DNA from: Terriglobia bacterium
Lineage (GTDB): Bacteria > Acidobacteriota > Terriglobia > Terriglobales > Acidobacteriaceae
Length of the DNA: 64,000 nt
Direction of reading: 5' to 3'
Assembly: GCA_020073165.1 (NCBI GenBank)
Contig: JAIQFP010000001.1
Coordinates: 310,001 to 374,000, forward strand
This document shows positions 1 to 9,641 of the stretch, piece by piece (within the stretch, counting starts at the first letter, position 1; the number at the start of each line of letters is the position of its first letter). The position numbers and the translations under genes are program-made. The notes below the pieces were generated by a model. The model was not told where the DNA came from and made no database searches. It worked only from the letters and a program-made list of their open reading frames with translations.

Positions 1-309
1 GGTAGCGTTGACGTCGGCCTCCGATTGCACGTTTTCCAGTTGCGCCAGCAATTGACCCTTCCTTACGCGGTCGCCCTCTTTGACGTACAACCGGGTGATC
101 TTGCCAAAGGCGTTGGCACCGATGTTGACATAGGTTTTAGGCTTGATTTCACCCGAGGCGCTAACCACCGCGGTCAAATCCAGCCGCTGGACTTTGCCGG
201 TCTGCACCGTGACCACGTTCTTGTGGCTCTGGTAGACGGTGAAGCCGACGATGGCCAGGAGAAGACCTGCCACCCCGGCGCCGATTGCAATTTTTTTCCA
301 AGTGCTCAT
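1..309 (-). CDS. RND efflux periplasmic adaptor (HlyD/MacA family), N-terminal part
   Basis: Only the first 103 codons are in the window; the gene runs off the left edge. Translation of the minus strand starts MSTWKKIAIGAGVAG, has one hydrophobic anchor at about residues 5-24, then a barrel-sandwich/biotinyl-lipoyl-like stretch ending in GDRVRKGQLLAQLEN (about residues 80-95), the usual start of a membrane-fusion protein. Such adaptors bridge an inner-membrane pump (MacB or RND type) and a TolC-like outer-membrane channel. The start ATG (309) is preceded by an AGGGA ribosome-binding site. The pump genes are expected further left. The plus-strand open frame over the same bases is a shadow. The family call is firm; the substrate cannot be told. 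Confidence 0.85.
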   Translation of the reverse strand, partial: MSTWKKIAIGAGVAGLLLAIVGFTVYQSHKNVVTVQTGKVQRLDLTAVVSASGEIKPKTYVNIGANAFGKITRLYVKEGDRVRKGQLLAQLENVQSEADVNAT

Positions 310-627
310 TGCGTCCCTGTCATGCCCTGAAACCTGGCCACATAACCCTCATGTTCTCAGTCTGCCGGGTGACGGGGCGCACTCCAGCAGATACGGCCAG
401 GCCACGCAAAAAGTTCCCCCAGCCGCGCCTAAAGCGCCCACGAACCCCTGCGATCGGGGAGGGTTAACGGACAACAGTTGATTATAACGTGCCGGTTTCC
501 CGGAAAAGGCCAGGCAACTCAGTGGCGGGGACGCCAGCCCCGGGGGCCGGGCAACCCGGGGGGCCGGCGAAGCCAGCCGTGACACTGGACAACCCCCCAC
601 AATTTGTTTACATCGCATGACTTAGCC
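310..627. other. Divergent intergenic region with GC-rich inverted repeats
   Basis: This spacer lies between two divergently transcribed genes. From about 520 to 585 it carries runs such as GCCCCGGGGGC and CCCGGG on both sides of a short spacer, which can fold into GC-rich hairpins. I see no credible coding frame: the open frames here lack ribosome-binding sites and conserved content. Confidence 0.5.
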
Positions 628-656
628 TTGCTTTGCCAGGCCGTAAGACATAGAAT
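628..656 (+). promoter_or_regulatory. Candidate sigma70-type promoter for the GWxTD gene
   Basis: TTGCTT at 628-633 and TAGAAT at 651-656 are separated by 17 bp, a good match to -35/-10 elements, and lie about 37 bp upstream of the ATG at 693. Seen by eye only; no transcription start data. Confidence 0.45.
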
Positions 657-692
657 GTCGCTACCGGCGCGTCACGTGAGGAGTGCCCCGTC

Positions 693-2447
693 ATGTTCAG
701 GGTAGGTACAGGAAATCGCGTTCTTCTCCCTTTTCTACTGATCTCGCTGCTGGCGCTGGGGTCCGTGGCGGTGGCGCAAGCCACGAAGGCAGACGGCGAT
801 CAAGCCGGAACCGCTTCCCAGGGGCAACCAGGCCAGGGAGACCAGCAAACCGACCCCCTGAAACGTCCGATCAGCGAGAAGCAGAGAAAACAGAATGCCA
901 AGTCGCTGAAGGTCGAGTTGAGCAAGACCTACAAGAAGTGGCTGGATCAGGACGTTCCCTGGATCATCACAGACGAGGAACGGGCCGCTTTTAAGCAGCT
1001 TTCCAACGACGAAGAGCGCGACAATTTCATCGAAGCCTTCTGGCAGCGCCGGGATCCCACGCCGGATACGGTGGAGAACGAATTCAAAGAAGAACATTAT
1101 CGGCGCATCGAATACGCGAACGAACATTTTGCCGCCGGGATACCCGGATGGAAGACGGACCGCGGCCGCATGTACATCATGTACGGCCCCCCGGACGAGA
1201 TTGACGCGCATCCTTCCGGCGGTACCTACGACCGTCCGATGGAAGAGGGCGGCGGCAGCACTTCGACCTTCCCGTTTGAAGACTGGCGCTATCGCTACCT
1301 GGAGGGCCAGGGGCTTGGACAGGAAGTCATCATAGAGTTCGTGGACACGTGCATGTGTGGCGACTACCACATGACCATCGATCGCTCGGAAAAAGATGCG
1401 CTCAAGTACACGCCGAATGGCGGCTTGACGCTGTTCGAATCCATGGGTCTGGCGAACAAGACGGACCGGTTCACACACGGGGGCATTGAGCAAATCGGAA
1501 CAGGTGTTCTGAATGGCGGCGTGGACACCCAAACGAAAGAGTTTGATCGCCTGGAGCAGTTCTACGCGCTCCAGAAACCGCCAGCGGTGAAGTTCAAGGA
1601 CCTGGAGGAGGTTGTCAGCCACAAGATCAACGTGAACCTGATGCCGTTCGACGTGCGCGCGGATTTCATCCGAGTGACGGGCGATACGGTGCTGGTTCCA
1701 GTCACGGTGCAGGTAAAGAATCGCGACGTGACCTTCGTGAACAAGGACGGAGTGCAGCGCGGAACGGTCAACATTTTTGGCCGAGTCACGACCCTCAGCG
1801 GCCGCATTGCGCAGACGTTCGAAGACACCGTGCAACAGGACATTCCGGCGGAACTGCTGCCCAAGGTCACGGAAAACTCTTCGGTGTACTGGAAGGCGCT
1901 CCCGCTACGGCCGGGGCGCTACCGGTTTGACGTCGTGGTAAAAGATGTCAACGGAGACCGGGTCGGCACGTGGAGCAAGGGAATCGTGGTGCCGGACTTT
2001 GCCGATGACAAGCTGGAGGCCTCTTCTCTGATCCTGGCCGACCAGATGGAGCCGGTGGCGGCCAAGAATGTGGGTACAGGCAATTTTGTCATTGGCACCA
2101 CCAAGGTAAGGCCGCGGGTGGCGCCCTCGGACGGCAAGCCGGTGGTTTTCAAGCGCGACCAGAAATTGAACTTCTGGATGCAGGTTTATAACCTCAGCGT
2201 GGACGATAAGACCCACAAGCCTTCCGCCACGGTGGAGTATGACGTAGTTAACACGGCAACCAACAAGCCCGTGATTCACACTGTGGAATCCACGGACCAG
2301 ATGGGGAACATCGGCGACCAGGTGACGCTGCAGAAGACGCTCTCGGCCGCCAACCTTGGTCCTGGGGTGTATCGTATTCAGATCAAGGTGAACGACAACA
2401 TTTCCAAGCAAATGGTGGATCCTTCGGCAACGTTTGCGGTGGAGTAG
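693..2447 (+). CDS. Secreted GWxTD domain-containing protein
   Basis: 584 residues with a signal peptide (hydrophobic stretch about 10-28, probable cleavage after AVAQA). The hallmark GWKTD motif is at residues 152-156, followed by RGRMYIMYGPPDEID, the signature that gives the family its name; it is abundant in Acidobacteria and Bacteroidetes and has no established biochemical role. The second half (about 300-584) is beta-rich and resembles tandem Ig-like/MG-type modules. The ATG at 693 has GGAG upstream. The next gene starts 38 bp after the stop on the same strand, so the two are probably co-transcribed. Family assignment is secure; function unknown, probably extracytoplasmic. Confidence 0.88.
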   Translation: MFRVGTGNRVLLPFLLISLLALGSVAVAQATKADGDQAGTASQGQPGQGDQQTDPLKRPISEKQRKQNAKSLKVELSKTYKKWLDQDVPWIITDEERAAFKQLSNDEERDNFIEAFWQRRDPTPDTVENEFKEEHYRRIEYANEHFAAGIPGWKTDRGRMYIMYGPPDEIDAHPSGGTYDRPMEEGGGSTSTFPFEDWRYRYLEGQGLGQEVIIEFVDTCMCGDYHMTIDRSEKDALKYTPNGGLTLFESMGLANKTDRFTHGGIEQIGTGVLNGGVDTQTKEFDRLEQFYALQKPPAVKFKDLEEVVSHKINVNLMPFDVRADFIRVTGDTVLVPVTVQVKNRDVTFVNKDGVQRGTVNIFGRVTTLSGRIAQTFEDTVQQDIPAELLPKVTENSSVYWKALPLRPGRYRFDVVVKDVNGDRVGTWSKGIVVPDFADDKLEASSLILADQMEPVAAKNVGTGNFVIGTTKVRPRVAPSDGKPVVFKRDQKLNFWMQVYNLSVDDKTHKPSATVEYDVVNTATNKPVIHTVESTDQMGNIGDQVTLQKTLSAANLGPGVYRIQIKVNDNISKQMVDPSATFAVE

Positions 2448-2484
2448 CCGCCCGTGCTTGGTGTCCCACGAGGTATTTGGAGTG

Positions 2485-4170
2485 ATGCTCCGTAAGCTCG
2501 GGTTCTTGGTGGTGGCGTTGGGCCTGGCGCTTCCGGCGTCGGCTGGCGAGCAACCAGGCTCGATTACAGGATACGTACGCGATGCCGGCGGCGTGCCGCA
2601 AATGGGCGCCATGGTGGAAGTTCTGGGCACGGCGTTGCAGTCGCTGCGGGTGTTTACCGACGAACACGGCTTTTACGCGGCAAACGGGTTGCGCCCCGGC
2701 TCGTACAGCGTCAAAGTCTCTGCTCCGTCCTTCCTGCCGGCCTTGCGGGAGCGGGTAGGATTGCGCCCCGGCGTCAATGCGGTGGTGAACATCACCCTGA
2801 ATACCCTGTTCGAAGCCCTCCAGTTGACGCCCGCGCGGAGTACGGCCGAAGACGACGACTGGAAATGGGTACTGCGGTCAGTTTCGAACCGACCGATTCT
2901 CCGCATGCTGGATGACGGTTCGGCGGTGCTGGTATCGGAGTCGGAGCAGGACGATCACGAACTCAAGGGCAGGCTGTCGTTCCTGGCGGGCTCGGAGTCC
3001 GGAGGATTTGGGAGCACGTCGGACGTGACCACAGGCTTCTCGGTAGAGAAGTCAATCTTCTCTACAGGGACGGTAGCGGTAAGCGGGAATGTGGGTTACA
3101 ACAGCGGGTCGCCTGACGCGGTGCTGCGGGCATCATACAGCCACAAGATGGCGAATGGCTCCAATCCACAGGTTGCTTTGACCATGCGCCGGCTAGCGGC
3201 GCCCGATGCCAACCTGCACACGGAAGGGTTGCAAGCGCTCGCGTTGACCACTTCCGATGATTTCACCCTGGGCAACGTCCTGGAACTGAAATTCGGCAGC
3301 GAAATGCAGACCATCCAGTTCATGGGACGGGTGAGCGCATTCCGTCCCTTTGGGTCGGCCGATCTCCATCTCTCTCCCAATACCGTCGTGGAGTACAGTT
3401 ACACCACGTCCGAACCAGATAGCCGGATGGAGAAAGGGTTCGAGTCTGCTCCCGCTGACCTGAGCGAGTCCGGGCCGCATATGAGCGTGGCCGGCTTCCT
3501 GCCCGCGCTGGAGCGGGCCCATCACCAAGAGCTCTCAGTGTCGCGCCGGGTGGGCAAGACGAATTTGCAGTTTGCCGTGTATGCCGACCGCGTGGCCGAT
3601 CCTGCCCTCACCGGGGTCGGCGAACCCTCCAGTGAAAGCGGGGAAGTGCTCCCGGATATCTATTCGGGAACCTTTACCTATCAGGGCAGGGACCTGGATA
3701 CGCGCGGGTTGCGGGTTGTCCTGCAACGCAAGGTGACCTCGGATATCACCGCGACGCTGGACTACGGCTACGGAGGAGTGCTGGATTTGGCCAAGCCCGA
3801 CGTGAGCCTGGAGGAGGCGCGGGAATGGACGGTGACGCGGAATCGGCACACCGTGGCGGCAAAAGTCAGTGGCACGGTGCCCTGCTCCAAGACCCGCTGG
3901 ATCGCCTCGTATCGCTGGCTGAACGGGCAGGCGCTGACGCCTGTGGACATGTTCAACGCATCGCCCGGGCAGGCGGATCCGTACCTGAATATCTTCTTGC
4001 GCCAACCCATCCCTGGAACCGGCTTTTTGCCAGGCCGCATCGAGGCGATGATTGACGTGCGCAATCTGCTGGCGCAAGGCTACGTCCCGGTGCTCGGGCA
4101 GGATGGGCACACCGTCTACCTGGTGCAATCGGCGCGGGCGGTGCGGGGCGGAGTGTCGTTCACCTTTTGA
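2485..4170 (+). CDS. Outer-membrane beta-barrel-like protein with carboxypeptidase-regulatory N-terminal domain
   Basis: 561 residues from ATG 2485, chosen over the upstream in-frame start because it is directly followed by a signal peptide (MLRKLGFLVVALGLALPASA) and has GGAG just upstream. Residues about 23-105 form a carboxypeptidase-regulatory-like domain (GSITGYVRDAGGVP onward) like that at the N-terminus of Oar-type TonB receptors. The remaining ~450 residues are beta-strand rich and end in VSFTF, an aromatic outer-membrane C-terminal signature. No TonB plug domain is apparent, so it is better seen as a barrel relative than a standard receptor. It follows the GWxTD gene closely and precedes a full Oar-like receptor. 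Confidence 0.75.
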   Translation: MLRKLGFLVVALGLALPASAGEQPGSITGYVRDAGGVPQMGAMVEVLGTALQSLRVFTDEHGFYAANGLRPGSYSVKVSAPSFLPALRERVGLRPGVNAVVNITLNTLFEALQLTPARSTAEDDDWKWVLRSVSNRPILRMLDDGSAVLVSESEQDDHELKGRLSFLAGSESGGFGSTSDVTTGFSVEKSIFSTGTVAVSGNVGYNSGSPDAVLRASYSHKMANGSNPQVALTMRRLAAPDANLHTEGLQALALTTSDDFTLGNVLELKFGSEMQTIQFMGRVSAFRPFGSADLHLSPNTVVEYSYTTSEPDSRMEKGFESAPADLSESGPHMSVAGFLPALERAHHQELSVSRRVGKTNLQFAVYADRVADPALTGVGEPSSESGEVLPDIYSGTFTYQGRDLDTRGLRVVLQRKVTSDITATLDYGYGGVLDLAKPDVSLEEAREWTVTRNRHTVAAKVSGTVPCSKTRWIASYRWLNGQALTPVDMFNASPGQADPYLNIFLRQPIPGTGFLPGRIEAMIDVRNLLAQGYVPVLGQDGHTVYLVQSARAVRGGVSFTF

Positions 4171-4352
4171 GTTCGTGGCTCTAACTACCCGCTTCTGGTA
4201 ATAGAAACTGCAAGCAGTTCCTCGCAGTGTGTAGCTCTGGGCTTGCCTTGGCCCGCATCGATGTTTCCCAAAAACGAACGTCCGTTTGAAACGCCCGTTG
4301 TTTTTCTTGTTCCCAATAGGGGGCTTGAGGCCTAAACTGCCGGGCAACGGGA

Positions 4353-4358
4353 TATAAT
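4353..4358 (+). promoter_or_regulatory. Candidate -10 element (TATAAT) upstream of the Oar-like receptor
   Basis: A perfect TATAAT hexamer lies 73 bp before the chosen ATG (4432). No good -35 sits at 16-18 bp; TTGAGG is 22 bp upstream, too far for a standard promoter. Tentative. Confidence 0.35.
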
Positions 4359-4431
4359 CCCCCGATCCAACGGGAAGGTCCCAGGTGCAAGCGATGACGG
4401 TTTCATCGCGTGGGCGAAAAGGAGAATGACC

Positions 4432-7400
4432 ATGAGAGTGAGGATGATCCTCGCTTTTGTTCTTTTGGCGGCCGGGGTGCTGGCCGCGCAAACATTTCGT
4501 GGTGGCATCGTAGGAACTGTCACAGATACCAGTGGAGCCGCGGTCGCGGATGCCAAGGTGACGGTCACCAGCGTCGGAACCGGTCTGAGCCGCAGCCTGC
4601 AGTCGGACAGCGAAGGTAATTTCCACTTCAGCGAATTGCCTGTGGGCAACTACACGGTGACGGCGGTCAAGAGTGGTTTCAGCACACAGAATGTGAAAGG
4701 TGTACTGGTGACTGTCTCCGCCGACACCCGAGCCGACATGAAGCTGTCGCCGGGCCAGGTGCAGCAGGTGGTCGAGGTGAACGCCGAGAATCCCCTGGTA
4801 GACACGTCGAGCGCTACCGTGGGCGGGACGATTGAAGCCCAGCAACTGGAGTCGATTCCGGTGAATGGGCGTGACTTCACTCACGTGATGGCGCTGGTAG
4901 CAGGAGCGACCGCCGACCCGGCCGGAGTCTCGGAATCGCCCGGTTCGTTCGGGTACCTGAGTGTGAACGGCAACCGCGGACGATCGAACAACTACTTGCT
5001 CGACGGCACGGACATGAACGACGGGTACCGCAACGATCCGGCGGTAAACGAAGGCGGCGTGTTTGGCGTGCCGGCAACGATTCTTCCCATCGATGCACTG
5101 GAAGCGATTCCCGTGATCTCGGGGGCGGAGGCGGAGTACGGACGTAATTCCGGCGGAATTGTGAATATCATTACGAAGTCGGGAACCAACGAACTGCACG
5201 GCAGCGTCTTCGAATATTTCCGCAACAATGCCCTGGACGCGCGGAATTTTTTCAACGCCCGGCCGGGTGCACAGAACAGCTTTCACAACAACCAGTTCGG
5301 CGGATCGATCGGCGGACCGATCTGGAAGGACCACACCTTCTTCTTCGGTGCCTATGAGGGGCAACGGGAGCGGGGGGGGCTTCCGACGGAGGCGACAGTT
5401 CCAACGGCAGCCGACATCGCCACTGCGATCGCAAACAACGATGGCTTCGAGAATCCGATTGCTGCGAACCTTATCGCAGCCCACGTTTGGCCGACCGCAC
5501 CGAGCGGGACTTTTCTGGGGTCAACGGATTTCAGCAACCGCCTGGACAGCTTGATTTTCAAGATCGATCATCACTTCCATGGCAGCGACGTGTTCACTGG
5601 ACGCTACTTCTTTGGCGACAGCCTCCAGAGCTTCCCGCTGGCCCTGGAAGGCGGCGGCGGCTTGCCCGGGTACAACACGGTTGTGCCCACGCGAGTCCAA
5701 TTGGTATCGCTGTCTTTGACTCACGTCATCTCTCCGAGAATGCTGTTGGAAATTCGCGGAGGGTATAACCGGTTTACGGAGATGTCGTTCCATCCCGAAG
5801 ACAGTGCATTCGATCCGACGACGGTTGGTCTGGACACCCTGAACGGAAGCGGGGATCTGGGATTGCCGCTGATCTCCGTTGGTGGCTTTAGCCAGATTGG
5901 CGCCAATGTTTCGGTGCCACGCGGGCGCGTGGACACGAACTGGCAATATGACACCAACCTGTCCTACGACACGGGACGACACAACTGGAAATTCGGATAC
6001 GAATTCCGGCGCACATTTGTGGACGGGTTCTTCGATGCCGGGTATCGCAGCAAGATTTCGTTTGCAAATCTCGATTCATTCATTGGTGCTGGCAATCCAG
6101 AACTTTTCGGAGATGCCCCGAGTTTGCCCACGGACTTCGCTCTGCCCACCGGGCGGCAGGCGCAGGGCTTCTCGTTACGCCACACCCATCAGAACAACCA
6201 TAGCTTCTACGCTCAGGACACGTTCAAGGCATTTCGCAGGCTCACGCTGAACTTCGGTCTGCGCTGGGATTACTTCGGCGTGATCGGCGAAAAGGACGGG
6301 TTGTTCAGCAATTTCAACTTCGACCCGGCAAGTCCCATGCCGGTGCTGACCAACCAACTCTATCCCAAGGACTACAACAATTTTGCTCCGCGCGCTAGTT
6401 TCGCCTACGACGTTTTCGGCACCGGCAAGACCGTCCTTCGCGGGGGCTGGGGCGTGTACTATGACGCCTTTTCGCAGGATTTCTTCGTCGGACAATTGCC
6501 TTTCAACACCTTTAATTCTGGGCCAGCGTACAACGGCGTGGGACCTGCGCCGGTGACCTTCAACTTCAGCCCGGCTTTCAACGGCTCTGACCCGAGCGTC
6601 AGCGCGTTCAGCCTGGTATCGTGCGGGGGAAACAGCATTCCGGTGCCCAACTCCGGAGGGCTGTGCACACCACCCGTCTTCGCCCAGGGTGACTTCAGCG
6701 CCTCCGACGTTTTCACCGTGGACCAAAAGATACGCACCCCTTACGTGCAGAACTACAACTTCAATATGGAGCAGGAACTGTCAGCGAATGTAGGGCTCCA
6801 GGTTGGCTACGTTGGCTCCTCGGGACGGAAACTCTTTCGCTACGTGGACCGCAACCAAGCGTGCCCGCCTTCCCCGACGTCGATCAACTGTCCCGCCTCG
6901 ACCCCGGCGTTCCCATTGTTCGAGTACATCAACACTTTCCAGTCTTCGGCCTCGTCCACCTACAACGCCTTGCAGGTTCAACTGAAAATTCGCAACATGC
7001 ACGGCTTCAACTCGTCGCTCAACTACACGTGGTCCCATTCGATTGATAACGCCAGCGACGGCCAGGACTACGTTCCCAATGCCACCCAGCCGGACAATAG
7101 CTTCAATCCGAACGCCGAGCGTGCCAACTCGAACTTCGACACGCGGCACCGCTTCACCTTGACCTACAGTTACGACATTCCGAGCCCGCATACCATGAAA
7201 TGGCTGCTGGGCGGATGGGCTGTAGATGGGGTAATCAGCCTGGCGACCGGGCAGCCCTTCAACGTGAACTACCTGTTCGAAAATGACTTCAATGGGAACG
7301 GTGAGTTTTTTGGAAGACCGGACCTGGTTGGCAACCCGTTTGCCGGCACGAGTACACCCTTCAATTATCTGAACCTGACTGCGTTCGCGGTGCCCTGCAC

Positions 7401-7794
7401 CATCGACACTTTGGGAAACTGCATCGGGGGTCAGCACTTTGGCAACCTGCCGCGTAACGCATTCGTGGCGCCTCACTATCGCAACTTTGACTTCTCCCTC
7501 AGCAAGACGCTGAACCTGACCGAACGGCTGAACGTGAGGTTACGGGCAGACTTCTTCAACATCTTCAACCACCCGAACTTCTCGAACCCGCTGCTGCCGA
7601 ACTTTGGCGTGGACTTTCTGGCCAATGGACTCGATACGAACGCCTTCCTGCCTGGCGGCTTACCTAACCCGAATTTCGGACACGGGCTTGGTTTCCTGGG
7701 GATCGGCGCCACGCCCGACGTAGGAAGCGGGAACCCGTTCCTGGGCGGTGGCGGGCCGCGCGACATCCAGTTGTCGGTGAAATTTAGTTTCTAG
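4432..7794 (+). CDS. Oar-like TonB-dependent outer-membrane receptor
   Basis: 1120 residues. ATG 4432 is preferred to ATG 4426 because AAGGAG ends about 7 bp upstream of it but abuts the earlier codon. Signal peptide at residues 1-19; carboxypeptidase-regulatory-like domain about 22-105 (GIVGTVTDTSGAAVADAKV); TonB plug about 120-245 with LLDGTDMND and AEYGRNSGGIVNIITKSGTN; then a long barrel with RLTLNFGLRWDYFG and RLNVRLRADFFNIFNHPNF, ending in LSVKFSF. This is the expanded acidobacterial Oar-like family, thought to import oligosaccharides or other large substrates using TonB energy. A strong hairpin follows. Substrate cannot be inferred from the neighbours. Confidence 0.92.
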   Translation: MRVRMILAFVLLAAGVLAAQTFRGGIVGTVTDTSGAAVADAKVTVTSVGTGLSRSLQSDSEGNFHFSELPVGNYTVTAVKSGFSTQNVKGVLVTVSADTRADMKLSPGQVQQVVEVNAENPLVDTSSATVGGTIEAQQLESIPVNGRDFTHVMALVAGATADPAGVSESPGSFGYLSVNGNRGRSNNYLLDGTDMNDGYRNDPAVNEGGVFGVPATILPIDALEAIPVISGAEAEYGRNSGGIVNIITKSGTNELHGSVFEYFRNNALDARNFFNARPGAQNSFHNNQFGGSIGGPIWKDHTFFFGAYEGQRERGGLPTEATVPTAADIATAIANNDGFENPIAANLIAAHVWPTAPSGTFLGSTDFSNRLDSLIFKIDHHFHGSDVFTGRYFFGDSLQSFPLALEGGGGLPGYNTVVPTRVQLVSLSLTHVISPRMLLEIRGGYNRFTEMSFHPEDSAFDPTTVGLDTLNGSGDLGLPLISVGGFSQIGANVSVPRGRVDTNWQYDTNLSYDTGRHNWKFGYEFRRTFVDGFFDAGYRSKISFANLDSFIGAGNPELFGDAPSLPTDFALPTGRQAQGFSLRHTHQNNHSFYAQDTFKAFRRLTLNFGLRWDYFGVIGEKDGLFSNFNFDPASPMPVLTNQLYPKDYNNFAPRASFAYDVFGTGKTVLRGGWGVYYDAFSQDFFVGQLPFNTFNSGPAYNGVGPAPVTFNFSPAFNGSDPSVSAFSLVSCGGNSIPVPNSGGLCTPPVFAQGDFSASDVFTVDQKIRTPYVQNYNFNMEQELSANVGLQVGYVGSSGRKLFRYVDRNQACPPSPTSINCPASTPAFPLFEYINTFQSSASSTYNALQVQLKIRNMHGFNSSLNYTWSHSIDNASDGQDYVPNATQPDNSFNPNAERANSNFDTRHRFTLTYSYDIPSPHTMKWLLGGWAVDGVISLATGQPFNVNYLFENDFNGNGEFFGRPDLVGNPFAGTSTPFNYLNLTAFAVPCTIDTLGNCIGGQHFGNLPRNAFVAPHYRNFDFSLSKTLNLTERLNVRLRADFFNIFNHPNFSNPLLPNFGVDFLANGLDTNAFLPGGLPNPNFGHGLGFLGIGATPDVGSGNPFLGGGGPRDIQLSVKFSF

Positions 7795-7817
7795 CTGTCG
7801 AGCGCAAGCACTCTCCT

Positions 7818-7845
7818 GGCTCCTCCTGCCCGCGCAGGAGGAGCC
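7818..7845 (+). terminator. Strong hairpin after the Oar-like gene
   Basis: A perfect 12-bp stem (7818-7829 with 7834-7845) around a CCGC loop, followed by GTTTA. It lies 23 bp after the stop codon. The stem is very stable but the U-tract is short, so it may be an imperfect intrinsic terminator or an mRNA 3'-end stabiliser. Confidence 0.6.
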
Positions 7846-7870
7846 GTTTACTTGCAGGGGTCAGGTTCTA

Positions 7871-7913
7871 GGTGTCCGATGCAGGGTCTCGAACCTGCGA
7901 CCCGACAATCGGC
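7871..7913 (-). other. tRNA-3'-end-like fragment
   Basis: On the minus strand this stretch contains GCAGGTTCGAGACCCTGC, resembling a T-arm with a GGTTCGA loop but one base too long, followed by an acceptor-like segment ending in ACACC. No matching 5' half, D-arm or anticodon arm is visible. It could be a decayed tRNA or an old attachment site. Low confidence. Confidence 0.25.
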
Positions 7914-8019
7914 CCCCGCCCGGCCGCGTCTGCTGTATCCCTTCCGTCACTTGGGTGAGTCCTGAGCCCGTGCTAGATTCCCGAGTAGAACCCAAAATCC
8001 ACACTTTGAGAGATTGCTG

Positions 8020-9477
8020 ATGCGGCGCGTTTCATGCCTCTGGCTGGTTGTCTGCGTGGGGTTCGTTCTGCCGTCTTTCGCCCATCACATCAAGCCCGGC
8101 GCAACCAAGACCATGCCCGTAACGACCTCCTCCGCCAAGGCGCGCGATTTGTATGAGCGGGCGATGGAGGATTACGAGAACCTGCACCTGGAGCGGGCCA
8201 ACATCGGATGGCGGGCGGCGGCCGCTGCTGATCCCGAATTTGCCCTGGCGCATTTGTGGATTGCCTTCAATGACCGCAACCCGGACGAAGCCAGCGCGGC
8301 CCGGGGGAAGGCCAAGGCGCTAGCGCCGAAGGTGACGCCGGGCGAGCAGTTGATGATCCAGTGGATCACCAACATCCAGGAAAACAACTTCATCGCCGGC
8401 ATCGCCGCCATGAACGACATGCTGGAGATGTATCCCAAGGACAAGCGGGTGCTTTACCTGGTGGGAAACTGGCTGATGGTGGAGGAAGAATACGGGCCTT
8501 GCCAGAAGATGCTGGAGCGGGCGTTGGCGATCGACAAGAACTATCCCGCGGCATTGAATGACCTGGGATACGCGTATGCGCGCAATCGCGAGTTCGATCA
8601 GGCGTTCGCGACCATGGAGCGGTATGTGACCTTGCTACCCAAAGAACCCAACCCGCAGGATTCTTACGCTGAGATTTTGCGCATGGCGGGCAAATTTGAT
8701 GCTGCCCTCGACCACTACCGCGCCGCTCTGAAAATCGATCCGGTTTTTGTTTCGTCGCAGCTCGGGCTGGGAGACACTTACGCGCTAATGGGTGATGAGG
8801 CGCAGGCACGGGCCGAGTACGACAAGGCCATCGCGGCGGCCCAGACCGAGGCCGACCGCCTGGACTATGGTCTGCAGAAGGCCATGAGCTGGGCGCGGGA
8901 GAGCAATTTCTCCGAGGCCGACAAAGCCTTCACCGCCGTGGCCGAGAAGGCCCACGCGGGCGGATTGCACATGGAGGAAGCGCAGGCACATCGCATGATG
9001 GGCATGTACCAGGGCGAGGATGCCTCGGCCCTGGCGCACCTGCAAGCGGCAGAAGATGCGCTAAGCCACGGGGAAAACATTGCCCAGTCCGACCGCGAAG
9101 AGGAACGAGCGCGCATTTTGCGCTACCGAGCCACCCGTGCCATCCACGCCGGAAATCAGGAACTCGCGGACAAGAGTCTCCATCAACTGGAAACGATGGC
9201 GAGCAGCAGCCGCAGCGGTGTTATCCAGACCTCCTATCATGGTGCCGCCGGGGCCCTGCTTGCGGCCAGGCAGAAATACGCCGACGCCATTCCCCATCTG
9301 GAAGAAGACCGCGACAACCCGTATTCCATGGAGTTGCTGTCCCGCGCCTATTCCGAGACTGGCGCCACCGACAAGATGCACGAGGTCGAAGGCGCGTTGC
9401 GGGGGACGAACGTCGCAACTATGGAGCAGGCGCTGGTGGTGGCTGCGGCCCGGGCCAGGCGGCCGGAATACCCGTAG
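8020..9477 (+). CDS. Secreted tetratricopeptide-repeat protein
   Basis: 485 residues from ATG 8020; a TTG two codons earlier also fits but ATG is simpler. Signal peptide about residues 1-22 (hydrophobic core LWLVVCVGFVLPSFA). At least six TPR-like helical pairs follow, for example YPAALNDLGYAYARNREFDQA and FVSSQLGLGDTYALMGDEAQA-type units in the middle. TPRs mediate protein-protein contacts; no catalytic motif is visible. It stands alone between the receptor and a PilZ gene and is similar in architecture to the lipoprotein at 54.3 kb. Likely periplasmic scaffold; partner unknown. Confidence 0.8.
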   Translation: MRRVSCLWLVVCVGFVLPSFAHHIKPGATKTMPVTTSSAKARDLYERAMEDYENLHLERANIGWRAAAAADPEFALAHLWIAFNDRNPDEASAARGKAKALAPKVTPGEQLMIQWITNIQENNFIAGIAAMNDMLEMYPKDKRVLYLVGNWLMVEEEYGPCQKMLERALAIDKNYPAALNDLGYAYARNREFDQAFATMERYVTLLPKEPNPQDSYAEILRMAGKFDAALDHYRAALKIDPVFVSSQLGLGDTYALMGDEAQARAEYDKAIAAAQTEADRLDYGLQKAMSWARESNFSEADKAFTAVAEKAHAGGLHMEEAQAHRMMGMYQGEDASALAHLQAAEDALSHGENIAQSDREEERARILRYRATRAIHAGNQELADKSLHQLETMASSSRSGVIQTSYHGAAGALLAARQKYADAIPHLEEDRDNPYSMELLSRAYSETGATDKMHEVEGALRGTNVATMEQALVVAAARARRPEYP

Positions 9478-9641
9478 GAATATCTGATTGTTAATTTGCC
9501 CGGTTTGAATACCGAATCGGGACCCCCTTTCCCAGAAGTGATTCTCAGGCCCGTCGCCGGCTGTCTGCCAAGCCTCCCATGCTTCAATCAACCATCAAAA
9601 GTCAAAACTCCACAATCCCGCGTGTGGTAGTCTCGCTGTCC

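Noticed and set aside
25-330. Plus-strand frame at the left edge
   Set aside because: The minus strand encodes the start of a membrane-fusion adaptor with anchor and lipoyl-like motif in the same bases.
735-1835. 366-residue minus-strand frame over the GWxTD gene
   Set aside because: Antisense to a gene with signal peptide and hallmark motif; no independent support.
3535-5484. 649-residue open frame on the minus strand across two outer-membrane protein genes
   Set aside because: It lies antisense to two well-supported plus-strand genes, has low-complexity Arg/His-rich translation and no ribosome-binding site or domain; a GC-rich shadow frame.
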